Shown piece by piece: positions 1-6,599 of a DNA stretch of 8,999 nucleotides (the first letter of the stretch is position 1; each line of letters starts with the position of its first letter). The position numbers and the translations under genes are program-made. A model generated the notes under the pieces. The model saw only the letters and a program-made list of their open reading frames with translations. It was not told where the DNA came from and did not search any database. This DNA is from an uncultured Asticcacaulis sp. (GTDB lineage: Bacteria > Pseudomonadota > Alphaproteobacteria > Caulobacterales > Caulobacteraceae), in NCBI GenBank assembly GCA_946480125.1, contig CAMLIY010000120.1, positions 1 to 8,999 of the forward strand, written 5' to 3'.

Positions 1-1719
1 GACATATTCAGGCACGTCGATCACCAAGTCAGAATGACGACCTGTTGCGACAACCTGCCCCCCGGTGAGGAATATTACCTGCGTGCTCGCGCGCGCCATC
101 TCGATACGATGGGTAATCATCACCATCGTAGAATTTTGTCCGATCCGTGCTCGAAGATATGTGACGACGGCAGCTTCGATCGCAGGATCTAGGGCAGAAG
201 TGCTTTCGTCGAGGATGATCGCTGAAACGTTTACTCCGGCGATACGGGCCAGCTCCAGCTTTTGAAGCTGGCCGCCAGACAGGCGTTCGCCTTGCTCGCC
301 AATGGAGCCGTTTAGGTCTGGTGCACGGCCGTCGTCGTGAAAGTTCCATTTGCGCAGCAGAGCTGCTAACTCCTGCTCGGTGAAGGTTGTTGGAGGGTAG
401 AGGCCGTTGTCCAAAAGCGATCGATTGAGCATGCCGACGAACTGGGGAACGTAAAGGACGAAGCGGTGCCGATCTTTCTGGGGAATGTGCGTGAGATCGC
501 GACCGTCGATCAGGACCTGGCCTTCGTCCGGATCAAGAACGCCGGCCATGATCTGCGCCAGGGTCGATTTGCCGGATCCGTTGGGACCAACGATCACCGT
601 GAAAGACCCAGGCTCCAGGTCTATGCTGATGTTGTCCAGCGCCTTGCGGTCTTCGGTGTAGCTGAAGCTTATGTTCTTCAGTTGAATGCGTGCTGTGCCT
701 TCAGGTGGCTTCCCAGCCTCGGCTGTCTCTTCGGGCCCTTCGGCCAAGTCCAGCACGTCTTTGATGTTGCTGACCGCGACCGCCGACTGGCTGAGGACAA
801 AGCCTACCCCGCTCAGTGGCAAAGCCAGCCGGAACGCGTAGGCCTGCAGAAGGATGAAGGCGCCGATCGTCATGCGATGGGCGAGAACATCCATAGCGCC
901 AAGAGACAGCAGGACTATCAAGCCGATGCCGACAATGCCGTATTGCCAGCTCACCATCCGAACCAGCGACCACATCATTCGGCTGTTTGTGAAAGTCCGT
1001 TTTTGGAAATAATCCTCCAGCCGCCAGATCTCGCGATCCAGGGCGCCATTCAAGACCACCCGCCTCGAATTGCGTAGCAGATCTGCGGTCTGTGCCGACA
1101 CCTCCCCTATCGCCAGGTTGGCCTCTTTCGATCTCTGCCGGTGATCTTTGGCGCTGGCCCATGTCGCCCCGACGTAACCGACCAAAACGAGCGCCAGGAT
1201 TGCCGCATAGTGGATCGGGATGACCGTGCATATCAGCCACAGGCTGCCGAGAAGCTGCAGCACGATAGGCACAGCACGCCAGATGAGCCCTTCCACGACA
1301 ACCATCAAACTGTAGGGCAGTCGTTCGAGCAGGCCATGGAGATTCCCGCTATCGCCGCTGCGCTGCCGCGCCGAGACAGGCAACTGGTGCCGCACAGCAA
1401 GGGCAGAAAGGTCAGCCGTCATCCGGTCGATGACCTTGGTCGAATAAACCGACCGCAGGGTGGACAGGATGCTGGTGCCCGACCAGCTAAAAACAAACAG
1501 GCCTACGAGCAGGAAAAGGACAGGGATTTGCCGCTCTGCCCCTAAGGCGTCGACCAACAGCTTCAGAACGTACGGGCCCGCTATACCGACAACGACGCCG
1601 ATCATCTCGAGCACCGCGCCCAGGAAAACATACAGGCGCATCGCGTGACCGCTGCCGAGCATCTTGCGGCAGAGCGTCATCAGGACGTTCAGGGTTTCAT
1701 GTGGCGTGCCTTTCGGCAT
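1..1719 (-). CDS. ABC exporter, fused permease-ATPase (3' end beyond the window)
   Basis: The frame opens at ATG 1719 and stays open to base 1, giving 573 residues with the C-terminal end outside the window. Residues about 20-330 hold roughly six hydrophobic spans, as in a type-I exporter membrane domain. The ATPase domain follows: Walker A GPNGSGKST (378-386), Q-loop Gln426, signature LSGGQ (480-484), Walker B ILDE (502-505) and switch His537. All catalytic elements are intact, so this should be an active half-transporter that works as a homodimer in the inner membrane and pumps a substrate outward. There is no N-terminal C39 peptidase domain, so it is not a bacteriocin-type processing exporter. 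The start is supported by GGGGAG about eight bases upstream. It follows the small upstream gene by 22 bases and is the last visible gene of the regulator operon. The substrate is unknown; lipid, peptide or glycan are all possible. Confidence 0.93.
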   Translation of the reverse strand, partial: MPKGTPHETLNVLMTLCRKMLGSGHAMRLYVFLGAVLEMIGVVVGIAGPYVLKLLVDALGAERQIPVLFLLVGLFVFSWSGTSILSTLRSVYSTKVIDRMTADLSALAVRHQLPVSARQRSGDSGNLHGLLERLPYSLMVVVEGLIWRAVPIVLQLLGSLWLICTVIPIHYAAILALVLVGYVGATWASAKDHRQRSKEANLAIGEVSAQTADLLRNSRRVVLNGALDREIWRLEDYFQKRTFTNSRMMWSLVRMVSWQYGIVGIGLIVLLSLGAMDVLAHRMTIGAFILLQAYAFRLALPLSGVGFVLSQSAVAVSNIKDVLDLAEGPEETAEAGKPPEGTARIQLKNISFSYTEDRKALDNISIDLEPGSFTVIVGPNGSGKSTLAQIMAGVLDPDEGQVLIDGRDLTHIPQKDRHRFVLYVPQFVGMLNRSLLDNGLYPPTTFTEQELAALLRKWNFHDDGRAPDLNGSIGEQGERLSGGQLQKLELARIAGVNVSAIILDESTSALDPAIEAAVVTYLRARIGQNSTMVMITHRIEMARASTQVIFLTGGQVVATGRHSDLVIDVPEYV

Positions 1720-1741
1720 TCTGTCGTCTCCCCGTCGATGG

Positions 1742-2002
1742 CTAGTTGAGCGTGTCGTCGGCTTTCTTTGTGAGAGTGGGCTGCACCTCGGGCTCAGGTT
1801 TTGGTTCATCGCCGCTGACATAGTTGCGCAGACAACGGATGAAGACCTCATCGAGCGCGTCGGCGCAGTCGGTCATGCCCGCCTGGCGCATCTTTTCCCG
1901 GAGCTGGTCGATGGCATCTATGCCGCGCTCGATCGTGAATTCGTCCTCGGCGCCTCCCCCCTTGCCGCCGCTTTTGGCAAACGGCTTGCGGGGTTTAGCC
2001 AT
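1742..2002 (-). CDS. Small hypothetical protein, basic head and acidic tail
   Basis: This is an 86-residue protein of a family I do not recognise. The first 18 residues are rich in Lys, Arg and Gly. Residues about 20-62 look like one or two amphipathic helices (EFTIERGIDAIDQLREKM and following). The tail, about 64-86, is rich in Pro, Glu and Lys and probably disordered. It has no signal peptide, membrane span or recognisable catalytic motif. Its ATG start overlaps the end of the upstream membrane-protein gene by eight bases and has only a weak ribosome site, so translation is probably coupled. The ABC exporter starts 22 bases after its stop. By position it could be an accessory or adaptor of the exporter; a substrate role is less likely because no leader or double-Gly cleavage site is evident. 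It is probably a real gene, given its fit in the overlapping operon. Confidence 0.72.
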   Translation of the reverse strand: MAKPRKPFAKSGGKGGGAEDEFTIERGIDAIDQLREKMRQAGMTDCADALDEVFIRCLRNYVSGDEPKPEPEVQPTLTKKADDTLN

Positions 2003-2444
2003 CGGTACGCACCCGCAAGAGGTGCCTGTGCTTCTGCAAGAACTGGTGTTCCAGCACCCCTATTCCCAAGCCGATGATGAGATAAATGCCGCCGAGCAGG
2101 CCAAGCGCTGTTATGTACGAAAAATAGCCGATCTGGCTGAACACACCGGCCATGAAGTGGCACGTGAACGCCCCCCATACCGAGGCGGCGGCGAACAGGC
2201 TCCAGATCCGGCGCGACTTCAGCGATATCGCCGTGAGCACGATGCCGGTCGCGCCATCGACCGCAATGCCCAAGACTGTCGGATCGAAATGGTTCTGAAC
2301 CAGTGGCGTGAGCACCCAGGTAAAAAGGATGGCCGCGGCGGCCGAGCGTTCAGCCCAGCCACCGCGCCAGAAAGCGAACAGGCTGACCAGCAGGATACCG
2401 GCATATCCACCCCATACCCAAAGAAGGTGCAGCTCGTTCATCAT
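1995..2444 (-). CDS. Small multi-span inner-membrane protein
   Basis: This is a 149-residue protein with four or five hydrophobic segments, at about 7-27, 34-50, 57-74, 80-100 and 108-131. A basic C-terminal tail (QKHRHLLRVR) probably faces the cytoplasm. The pattern after the first span, WRGGWAER, resembles small membrane proteins I recall next to LuxR-like regulators in Caulobacterales and Sphingomonadales; this is memory, not a search. The start codon overlaps the stop of the upstream gene in an ATGATGA arrangement. Met1 (2444) or Met2 (2441) could be used, and no strong ribosome site is present, so translational coupling is likely. It has no enzymatic motif. Likely roles are sensing or relaying a membrane signal to the neighbouring membrane-anchored regulator, or assisting the ABC exporter. 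Function is unknown. Confidence 0.8.
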   Translation of the reverse strand: MMNELHLLWVWGGYAGILLVSLFAFWRGGWAERSAAAAILFTWVLTPLVQNHFDPTVLGIAVDGATGIVLTAISLKSRRIWSLFAAASVWGAFTCHFMAGVFSQIGYFSYITALGLLGGIYLIIGLGIGVLEHQFLQKHRHLLRVRTDG

Positions 2445-2797
2445 GCCCGTGTCTCGGATATGATCGAAGCCCCCGGATGAACCGGCACGTCCTTATCGGG
2501 CATCGGCTTGTCCTGCCCGGTCCCGATCGCCACGGCCCCACCACCAATTTGCGTCTTCACTTCGTCCAGATGGGTATGTGCGTCGGTGATATGCCGACGG
2601 GCATCGCCCAGCGAGCCGGTTGCCTTGACGATCGAGTCGACCGCTTTTACGCCGAGCATACCGGAAAAGCGGCCGCCGGTCCGAAACCGGGTCAAAATGG
2701 AAATCAACTCGCCAACCTCGGTCAATGCGCGGTCAACGGCGTCTTCGGTAACGAACAACTGTTCGGCGCCGGCAATAATCATATCTGTTCTTTTCAC
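2441..2797 (-). CDS. Hypothetical helical protein
   Basis: This is a 118-residue protein of unknown function. Residues about 8-85 appear mostly helical, ending in a charged stretch DARRHITDAHTHLDEVKTQI (65-84), followed by a Gly-rich bend and a disordered Pro/Asp tail. It has no signal peptide or membrane span. I chose GTG 2797 as the start because AGGA lies eight bases upstream. An in-frame ATG at 2782 (Met6) is the alternative and has only a weak A/G-rich site. The AGGA lies inside a small inverted repeat (2806-2818), and a strong hairpin (2823-2852) sits just upstream, so translation may be regulated. The gene overlaps the next one by four bases. It resembles short proteins I remember from Caulobacterales in similar neighbourhoods, but no function is known to me. 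Confidence 0.75.
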   Translation of the reverse strand: MKRTDMIIAGAEQLFVTEDAVDRALTEVGELISILTRFRTGGRFSGMLGVKAVDSIVKATGSLGDARRHITDAHTHLDEVKTQIGGGAVAIGTGQDKPMPDKDVPVHPGASIISETRA

Positions 2798-2805
2798 TGG
2801 ATAGG

Positions 2806-2818
2806 TCCTGTACCAGGA
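2806..2818 (-). promoter_or_regulatory. Small hairpin covering a ribosome-binding site
   Basis: The minus strand reads TCCTG-GTA-CAGGA, a five-base-pair stem with a three-base loop. The AGGA in the second arm is the best ribosome-binding site for the GTG start at 2797, at a spacing of eight bases. Folding would hide it. The stem is short, so this may be chance. Confidence 0.35.
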
Positions 2819-2822
2819 GGCC

Positions 2823-2852
2823 GTTGCCGGCCGGAATCATCCGGCCGGCAAC
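2823..2852 (-). repeat. Perfect 12-bp inverted repeat, strong RNA hairpin
   Basis: The arms GTTGCCGGCCGG (2823-2834) and CCGGCCGGCAAC (2841-2852) are perfectly complementary, with a six-base loop. The hairpin begins four bases after the stop of the LuxR-type gene and ends 25 bases before the next start. The sequence after it on the minus strand is GC-rich, with no T run, so it does not look like a normal intrinsic terminator. More likely roles are protecting or processing the operon transcript, partly attenuating it, or serving as a protein-binding site. Confidence 0.85.
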
Positions 2853-2856
2853 ATGG

Positions 2857-3483
2857 TCACCTGGCTCGGACGCTGAGTTCTTGAAGAGTTTGGAGGAGCG
2901 CGCCGGCCCCGGCGATGGCTCCGACCGTGATGAAAAGAACCACCACAGTCGCGCCACCAATCAGCGCGATCCATCTGACAGAGCTCACGGCGTTGAGTCG
3001 TGAGTGAAGCCAGATAAGTCCGCGGGTAAGGCCGCGTCCGCCAGATGGCAGGCTGACAGGAGCGCCGGCCGCCACATCCGGATCAGCCTGCACAACGTTA
3101 ACCTCAAAGAAGAGCGATGGATGGCCAATGGCGATCTCCACGTCTTCGTTCGGCCTGTGATGTTCCGGGTGCTGATCATGCCCGGACCCTGCGTCAAGTC
3201 CGAGGTCCGGCGCTATTCCCCCCGATTGGGGTTGCCGATTGTTGACTAGGGTCTGACTGCCTTCGTAACGGACCAACAGAATGGCAGCTTCTCGCGTGTT
3301 CGATGCGCCAAGCCGTTTGCGCAGTTCGCGGGAGTGGGCACGGATTGTGTGCTCGCTGATGCCGAGGGTACGCGCGATCTGCTTTGCCGTCTGATGCGCA
3401 GCGAGAAGGCGCACGACTTCAAGCTGCCTCTCAGACAACTGGCTGAACAGCCCACGAAGATCCTCTTCCGATAATTCCGGCAC
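2857..3483 (-). CDS. LuxR-type HTH regulator anchored in the membrane
   Basis: This is a 208-residue regulator of unusual build. A LuxR/GerE-type helix-turn-helix sits at the very N-terminus (about 13-72). It shows the typical run LSERQLEVVRLLA, then AKQIARTLGISEHTIRAH and the REL/KRLG region. No sensor domain precedes it. A linker of about 95 residues rich in Pro, Asp and His follows, and one strong hydrophobic span (about 171-197) ends the protein with a short basic tail. Arg-rich residues before the span suggest the HTH stays in the cytoplasm. Such HTH-linker-TM proteins are, as I recall, common in Sphingomonadales and Caulobacterales. The start is GTG 3483, since an in-frame stop lies at 3502-3504; GGAGG is about ten bases upstream. 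An ATG at 3490 is out of frame. It probably controls its own operon through the repeat-rich region upstream, but that is inference. Confidence 0.9.
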   Translation of the reverse strand: MPELSEEDLRGLFSQLSERQLEVVRLLAAHQTAKQIARTLGISEHTIRAHSRELRKRLGASNTREAAILLVRYEGSQTLVNNRQPQSGGIAPDLGLDAGSGHDQHPEHHRPNEDVEIAIGHPSLFFEVNVVQADPDVAAGAPVSLPSGGRGLTRGLIWLHSRLNAVSSVRWIALIGGATVVVLFITVGAIAGAGALLQTLQELSVRAR

Positions 3484-3721
3484 CAGCCATCGTCCTCCCG
3501 CTCAACCCTTGCAGGAGCTTAGACAACTTTATCGACAATTGCCATTCATGAACGGGCGTTTTTTACCGTTTGGCGTTCGCTATTCGCGAATGATTTCTGT
3601 GAGTTGCGATTGTTCATGCACGGTTTTTACTGCATGCGCCTTCGGAAATACCTTCAGTACCTACCCAGTATCGCCGAGTTGGCCGCTCTAGCCTACGACC
3701 CTCGAAACTTCCTGGCATCTT
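3484..3721 (-). promoter_or_regulatory. Intergenic region with clustered palindromes, likely operon promoter
   Basis: These 238 bases carry no credible gene and are AT-richer than their surroundings. They separate the HEPN gene from the LuxR-type gene and must hold the promoter of the regulator operon if it is transcribed independently. They contain several symmetric elements: TTCATGAA (3545-3552); AACGG with CCGTT (3551-3555 and 3566-3570); ATTCGCGAAT (3582-3591); and CATGCA with TGCATG (3615-3620 and 3631-3636, spacer ten). One or more may be operators for the adjacent HTH protein. I could not identify convincing -35 and -10 boxes, nor a terminator for the HEPN gene. Confidence 0.45.
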
Positions 3722-4282
3722 TTAGCGAAATACGAAATTGATGATGGCGTGACAAATGCGAAGCTGATCGAGCGCCCGGTGGGGCTCGAAAAGGGTGAAA
3801 GAGCCGTGCGCCAAGATGTTGCGCATATCCGGAAGGGTCTTCGCCAAGGTTTTAGAATACCGATTTTTTCCCGGCGGCCTGAAATCAGGAATCGCTGTAA
3901 AGGCCTCGTCGGTCAGCCATTTTCGATTCATGGCCAGCCGCATTAAAGCGCCGAGCATCTGCTCCTTATAAAGGCCAGCCTGTATGGCCTTTTCCCGAAG
4001 CGCATATTCCAGACTCTGCAAAGCCTGCACATTGGCTACCACACCAAACCGGTAGACGAAAAACGTGTACAGATAGAGGTTCTTCGCAACCTCGAAGCTG
4101 ACCGCTACCTCGTCCGGCACATTGTCGTTCAGGGTCAGTCCGGCAACAGTCGCGTGATGCCCCGGGAGATCAAATACCTTCTGCGTTTGGGTTGCCAAGT
4201 CGAAATACGACATCGTCATCTGTGTCCGGGAATCCACCCGGGCTATGTCTTCGATCGATTTCAAAAGATCGAGTTCATTCAT
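3722..4282 (-). CDS. HEPN-like protein with Rx4H ribonuclease motif
   Basis: This is a 186-residue, mostly helical, soluble protein. Near the C-terminus it has MRNILAHGSF with Arg154, Asn155 and His159, matching the Rx4-6H motif (polar residue after Arg) that forms the active site of HEPN-superfamily ribonucleases. The following helix (LDQLRICHAIINFVF, about 171-185) is also typical. HEPN RNases act in toxin-antitoxin, abortive infection and CRISPR effectors, usually as dimers, so an RNA-cleaving toxin role is inferred. I chose ATG 4282 because AAGGAG lies ten bases upstream; a frame extended to 4309 would overlap the protease by 26 bases and has no such support. The start lies one base after the protease stop, which indicates coupled expression. 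Sampled GC content is around 50-57%, below the transfer genes. It may be a structural HEPN protein without catalysis; the intact motif argues against that. Confidence 0.8.
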   Translation of the reverse strand: MNELDLLKSIEDIARVDSRTQMTMSYFDLATQTQKVFDLPGHHATVAGLTLNDNVPDEVAVSFEVAKNLYLYTFFVYRFGVVANVQALQSLEYALREKAIQAGLYKEQMLGALMRLAMNRKWLTDEAFTAIPDFRPPGKNRYSKTLAKTLPDMRNILAHGSFTLFEPHRALDQLRICHAIINFVFR

Positions 4283-4283
4283 G

Positions 4284-5072
4284 TCAGCCGGGCTCCTTGC
4301 GCAACACATCGTAGTTGAATTCGATCCGGGCTGGCCATTGCCGGTCGATCAGACCTTTTTCCCTCAGTCCGGCATGGACGTATTCGACCATCCGCTTGAC
4401 GATTCCGATCGGCATGTAATGGAAGATCAGCCCCCCACCGCTGGCACCGCCCCTGAGCGTGATCCCGGCAACGCCACCGCGGGTCCTGTTCCAAACCAAC
4501 CCGCCACTGAAACCGACTGTCGCTACCTGCCCACCTGGCGCATTGCCTATCCCGGTTCGAAGGGGTGAGTAGTTCCGCGTGACCTCTTTAAGGTCATAGA
4601 AATTATAACAGATCGTGCCGCCTTCACCGCCATACTCACTCCAGTCCTTCATCATGCCAAAAGCGGCCAGATCGTCTCCCTCGCTCGGTTCTGCGGTGGC
4701 TATGTCATCGAGATCGATCACGTGAGCGACATCCAGCGGCACCGGCTCTGGCCAGGAAACGACGACGATGTCCTCCACATCCATGCCTTCCGCCTCCGCC
4801 CCGATTCCGTGAAACCGCACGACAAAAAAGGCGCGAACACCCTCGGTGGAATGCATCTGATGATTGGCAATAACCAGATCGTAAGGAGAGAAATCCTTCA
4901 GGCAGTGTTGCGGCACAACGCAGAAAATACGCCCTCGAGACCGAACGAGAAGCAAGCAGCCGCCTTCACTGCACCACCATCCGCCTTCATCATTTTCCAC
5001 GCGGAAAACGACAGGGCGCGCACAGCCGAAAGACTCAGCCATCGAGACTGCGCGCTTTGCAACTGTTACCAA
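4284..5072 (-). CDS. Trypsin-like serine peptidase
   Basis: This 262-residue protein has the chymotrypsin-fold triad in order: His56 in VVPQHCL, Asp101 in EDIVVVSW and Ser189 in GFSGGLVWN. The segment AGITLRGG follows, as usual after the catalytic serine. Usual trypsins have TAAHC and GDSGGP; here these are divergent but the key residues remain, so activity is likely. No signal peptide or membrane span is visible, suggesting an intracellular protease rather than a secreted one. I chose the TTG start at 5072 because GGGGAG lies six bases upstream; the alternative ATG at 5042 would give 252 residues but lacks a ribosome site. It starts 81 bases after the LPD7 gene and ends one base before the HEPN gene. 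Intracellular trypsin-like proteases occur as effectors in several bacterial conflict systems. Cleavage and activation of the HEPN partner, or shared effector duty, is inferred. Confidence 0.85.
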   Translation of the reverse strand: MVTVAKRAVSMAESFGCARPVVFRVENDEGGWWCSEGGCLLLVRSRGRIFCVVPQHCLKDFSPYDLVIANHQMHSTEGVRAFFVVRFHGIGAEAEGMDVEDIVVVSWPEPVPLDVAHVIDLDDIATAEPSEGDDLAAFGMMKDWSEYGGEGGTICYNFYDLKEVTRNYSPLRTGIGNAPGGQVATVGFSGGLVWNRTRGGVAGITLRGGASGGGLIFHYMPIGIVKRMVEYVHAGLREKGLIDRQWPARIEFNYDVLRKEPG

Positions 5073-5153
5073 AGCCCACTCCCCTCAGCCTTTCACCGGG
5101 CACATCCTACACCGATTGCAGTCGGGGCACACCTGAAACGAAACAAGTCAGGG

Positions 5154-6590
5154 CTACCTGGCGATCTCCTTTTGCCGCCCGCGCCGCGGAGCATTCTGCG
5201 TTGGCGATGCCAGTCTGTTATTCGCCGGCCGGAAATCGCGCTTCACAACGTCGGTGACTTTTTCCCGGGTTGCCTGCCGCAGGACGTCGAACTTCACCGC
5301 TTCCCAGGCATTGCGCTCGACCTCGCGCTTTTCCAGGCGCGTCCCCTGCCCGTCTTCGTTCGGCACCTTGACGTTCACTGTCACCGGCTGCCGCCCCCGA
5401 AACGCCAGGGCGATCTTGTCGCCCTTGGCAACCTTGCCCGCTTCAACGGCTCTGGGCAGGTCGGCGCCCCAGACCTTTTGCTGCCGACCCGCATCGTCCT
5501 CCAGAACCAGATAGTGGCTTTGCGGCTCGCCGGCCTTGTCCTGGTACGGCGCCATCCCAGTTTCGACAAGCTTGCCGACGTGGACCCGGCCCTTCCCCAA
5601 CTTCACCGCCGCCAGGTCGCGCGCAGCGGCAATCGCCTGATCGCTGTCACCCCGCGCCCGCATGGTCTTCTCCAGAGCGTCCAGAACGGCCGTCTGACCC
5701 TGGGTGAGTTCCGGCGTCTGTTCGGATTTCGGCGCATTGGCCGGTTCGTAAGGCTGACTGTCTGCTGACGGGTCTCGGTGAGCGATGATGTTCTTACCCG
5801 CCCGTTGGTCACCGAACTCCGTCCGCATCTCCTCCAGCCGCGCCTTGTCGAGCTTGGTAGGCCGATATCCAGTGACATCGATCTGCCGAAGCGACGCTTG
5901 CAGCCAGGCCTCGCGCCGGAAATCGTCCGTTCCGGACAGCTTGAGCGTTTCCCACCCGCGCGCTTCCGCCAGATCGATCATCGAACTGACGATCGCCGGC
6001 GCCTCGTGCGCCGTGATCAGCCTTTTCGTCTGCGCCTCAAAGGCCACCTCGCCGGATCTGTCCCGGAAGTGGTAGCGGTCATCCGCCTTCAGGTATTGCT
6101 TTTCCAGACCCTGCAGCAACATGCGGTGTCGCGCGGCCTTTGGGTCGGTGTCCTGTTCAACAGGCGCGACCGAGGTTTGGGTTTGAGCTTTGGCGTCCGC
6201 CGCCGGCTCGACGGCGGGCCTGTCGTCCACCCTTTCGGCAAGATCCGCTTCAGAGTCGAGCCAAGGCTCTCGGGACGGCCGCCGCTTTCGGCGCCCCGGC
6301 TCGATCATATTGGCCGCGATCGGCAGGGGCTCGGGATCGGAAAACGCCAGAGGCCGCGGCACGAAGGTCGGGACGTGCGCATCCCAGATGCTGGCCGCCT
6401 TCGGCATGTCGATGGCGCCGACCTTCATCAAATCGCGCTGAATGGCCTGAACTTCAAAGCGCACAGCGTCGCGCTTCGTCCGGTTGAGGTCAGAGAATTC
6501 GTTCCAGGGCAAGGCATCGAACCGCGCTGCGATGGCGGCGCCCGCTTCGTCGATGTCGAACTCGGATTTTGGCGTTGCGAGTTTGGCCAT
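5154..6590 (-). CDS. LPD7-like conjugation protein without relaxase domain
   Basis: This is a 478-residue soluble protein. Residues about 170-255 (RYHFRDRSGEVAFEAQTKRL, then the WETLKLSGTDDFRREAWLQA region and GYRPT) match my knowledge of the large polyvalent protein domain LPD7, found in conjugation and phage-associated proteins and often fused behind relaxases. Residues about 333-436, with GRVHVGKLVETGMAPY and the KVWGADLPRA region, resemble the beta-rich module that also occurs at relaxase C-termini. The linker between them, and residues about 95-155, are charged and probably disordered. No relaxase histidine triad or catalytic Tyr region is evident, so the nicking enzyme must be encoded elsewhere. 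The ATG at 6590 has AGGGGA just upstream, and the gene lies nine bases after the lipoprotein gene, completing the transfer operon in this window. A role as a relaxosome accessory is inferred. Confidence 0.82.
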   Translation of the reverse strand: MAKLATPKSEFDIDEAGAAIAARFDALPWNEFSDLNRTKRDAVRFEVQAIQRDLMKVGAIDMPKAASIWDAHVPTFVPRPLAFSDPEPLPIAANMIEPGRRKRRPSREPWLDSEADLAERVDDRPAVEPAADAKAQTQTSVAPVEQDTDPKAARHRMLLQGLEKQYLKADDRYHFRDRSGEVAFEAQTKRLITAHEAPAIVSSMIDLAEARGWETLKLSGTDDFRREAWLQASLRQIDVTGYRPTKLDKARLEEMRTEFGDQRAGKNIIAHRDPSADSQPYEPANAPKSEQTPELTQGQTAVLDALEKTMRARGDSDQAIAAARDLAAVKLGKGRVHVGKLVETGMAPYQDKAGEPQSHYLVLEDDAGRQQKVWGADLPRAVEAGKVAKGDKIALAFRGRQPVTVNVKVPNEDGQGTRLEKREVERNAWEAVKFDVLRQATREKVTDVVKRDFRPANNRLASPTQNAPRRGRQKEIAR

Positions 6591-6599
6591 GTCGTTCCC

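Noticed and set aside
466..1545. Open frames on both strands inside 466-1545 that are out of frame with the ABC exporter.
   Set aside because: The exporter frame is continuous from 1719 to 1 with all ABC motifs, so the others are shadows.
1742..2797. The small proteins as precursor peptides exported by the ABC transporter.
   Set aside because: They show no leader with a cleavage site and no Cys- or Ser/Thr-rich core, there is no modifying enzyme nearby, and the exporter lacks a C39 peptidase domain. Double-Gly pairs occur but not in a leader context.
2823..2852. Intrinsic terminator after the regulator gene.
   Set aside because: The stem is strong, but no T run follows on the minus strand, and the downstream genes have no other evident promoter.
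3484..3600. Specific -35 and -10 promoter boxes for the regulator gene, such as TTGTCG or GATAAA.
   Set aside because: No pair had acceptable sequence and spacing together, so only the region is reported.
5073..5153. CCGA/TCGG inverted repeat and GGGCACA direct repeat in the gap before the protease gene.
   Set aside because: The elements are only four and seven bases long and could easily be chance; there is no T run or promoter-like context.
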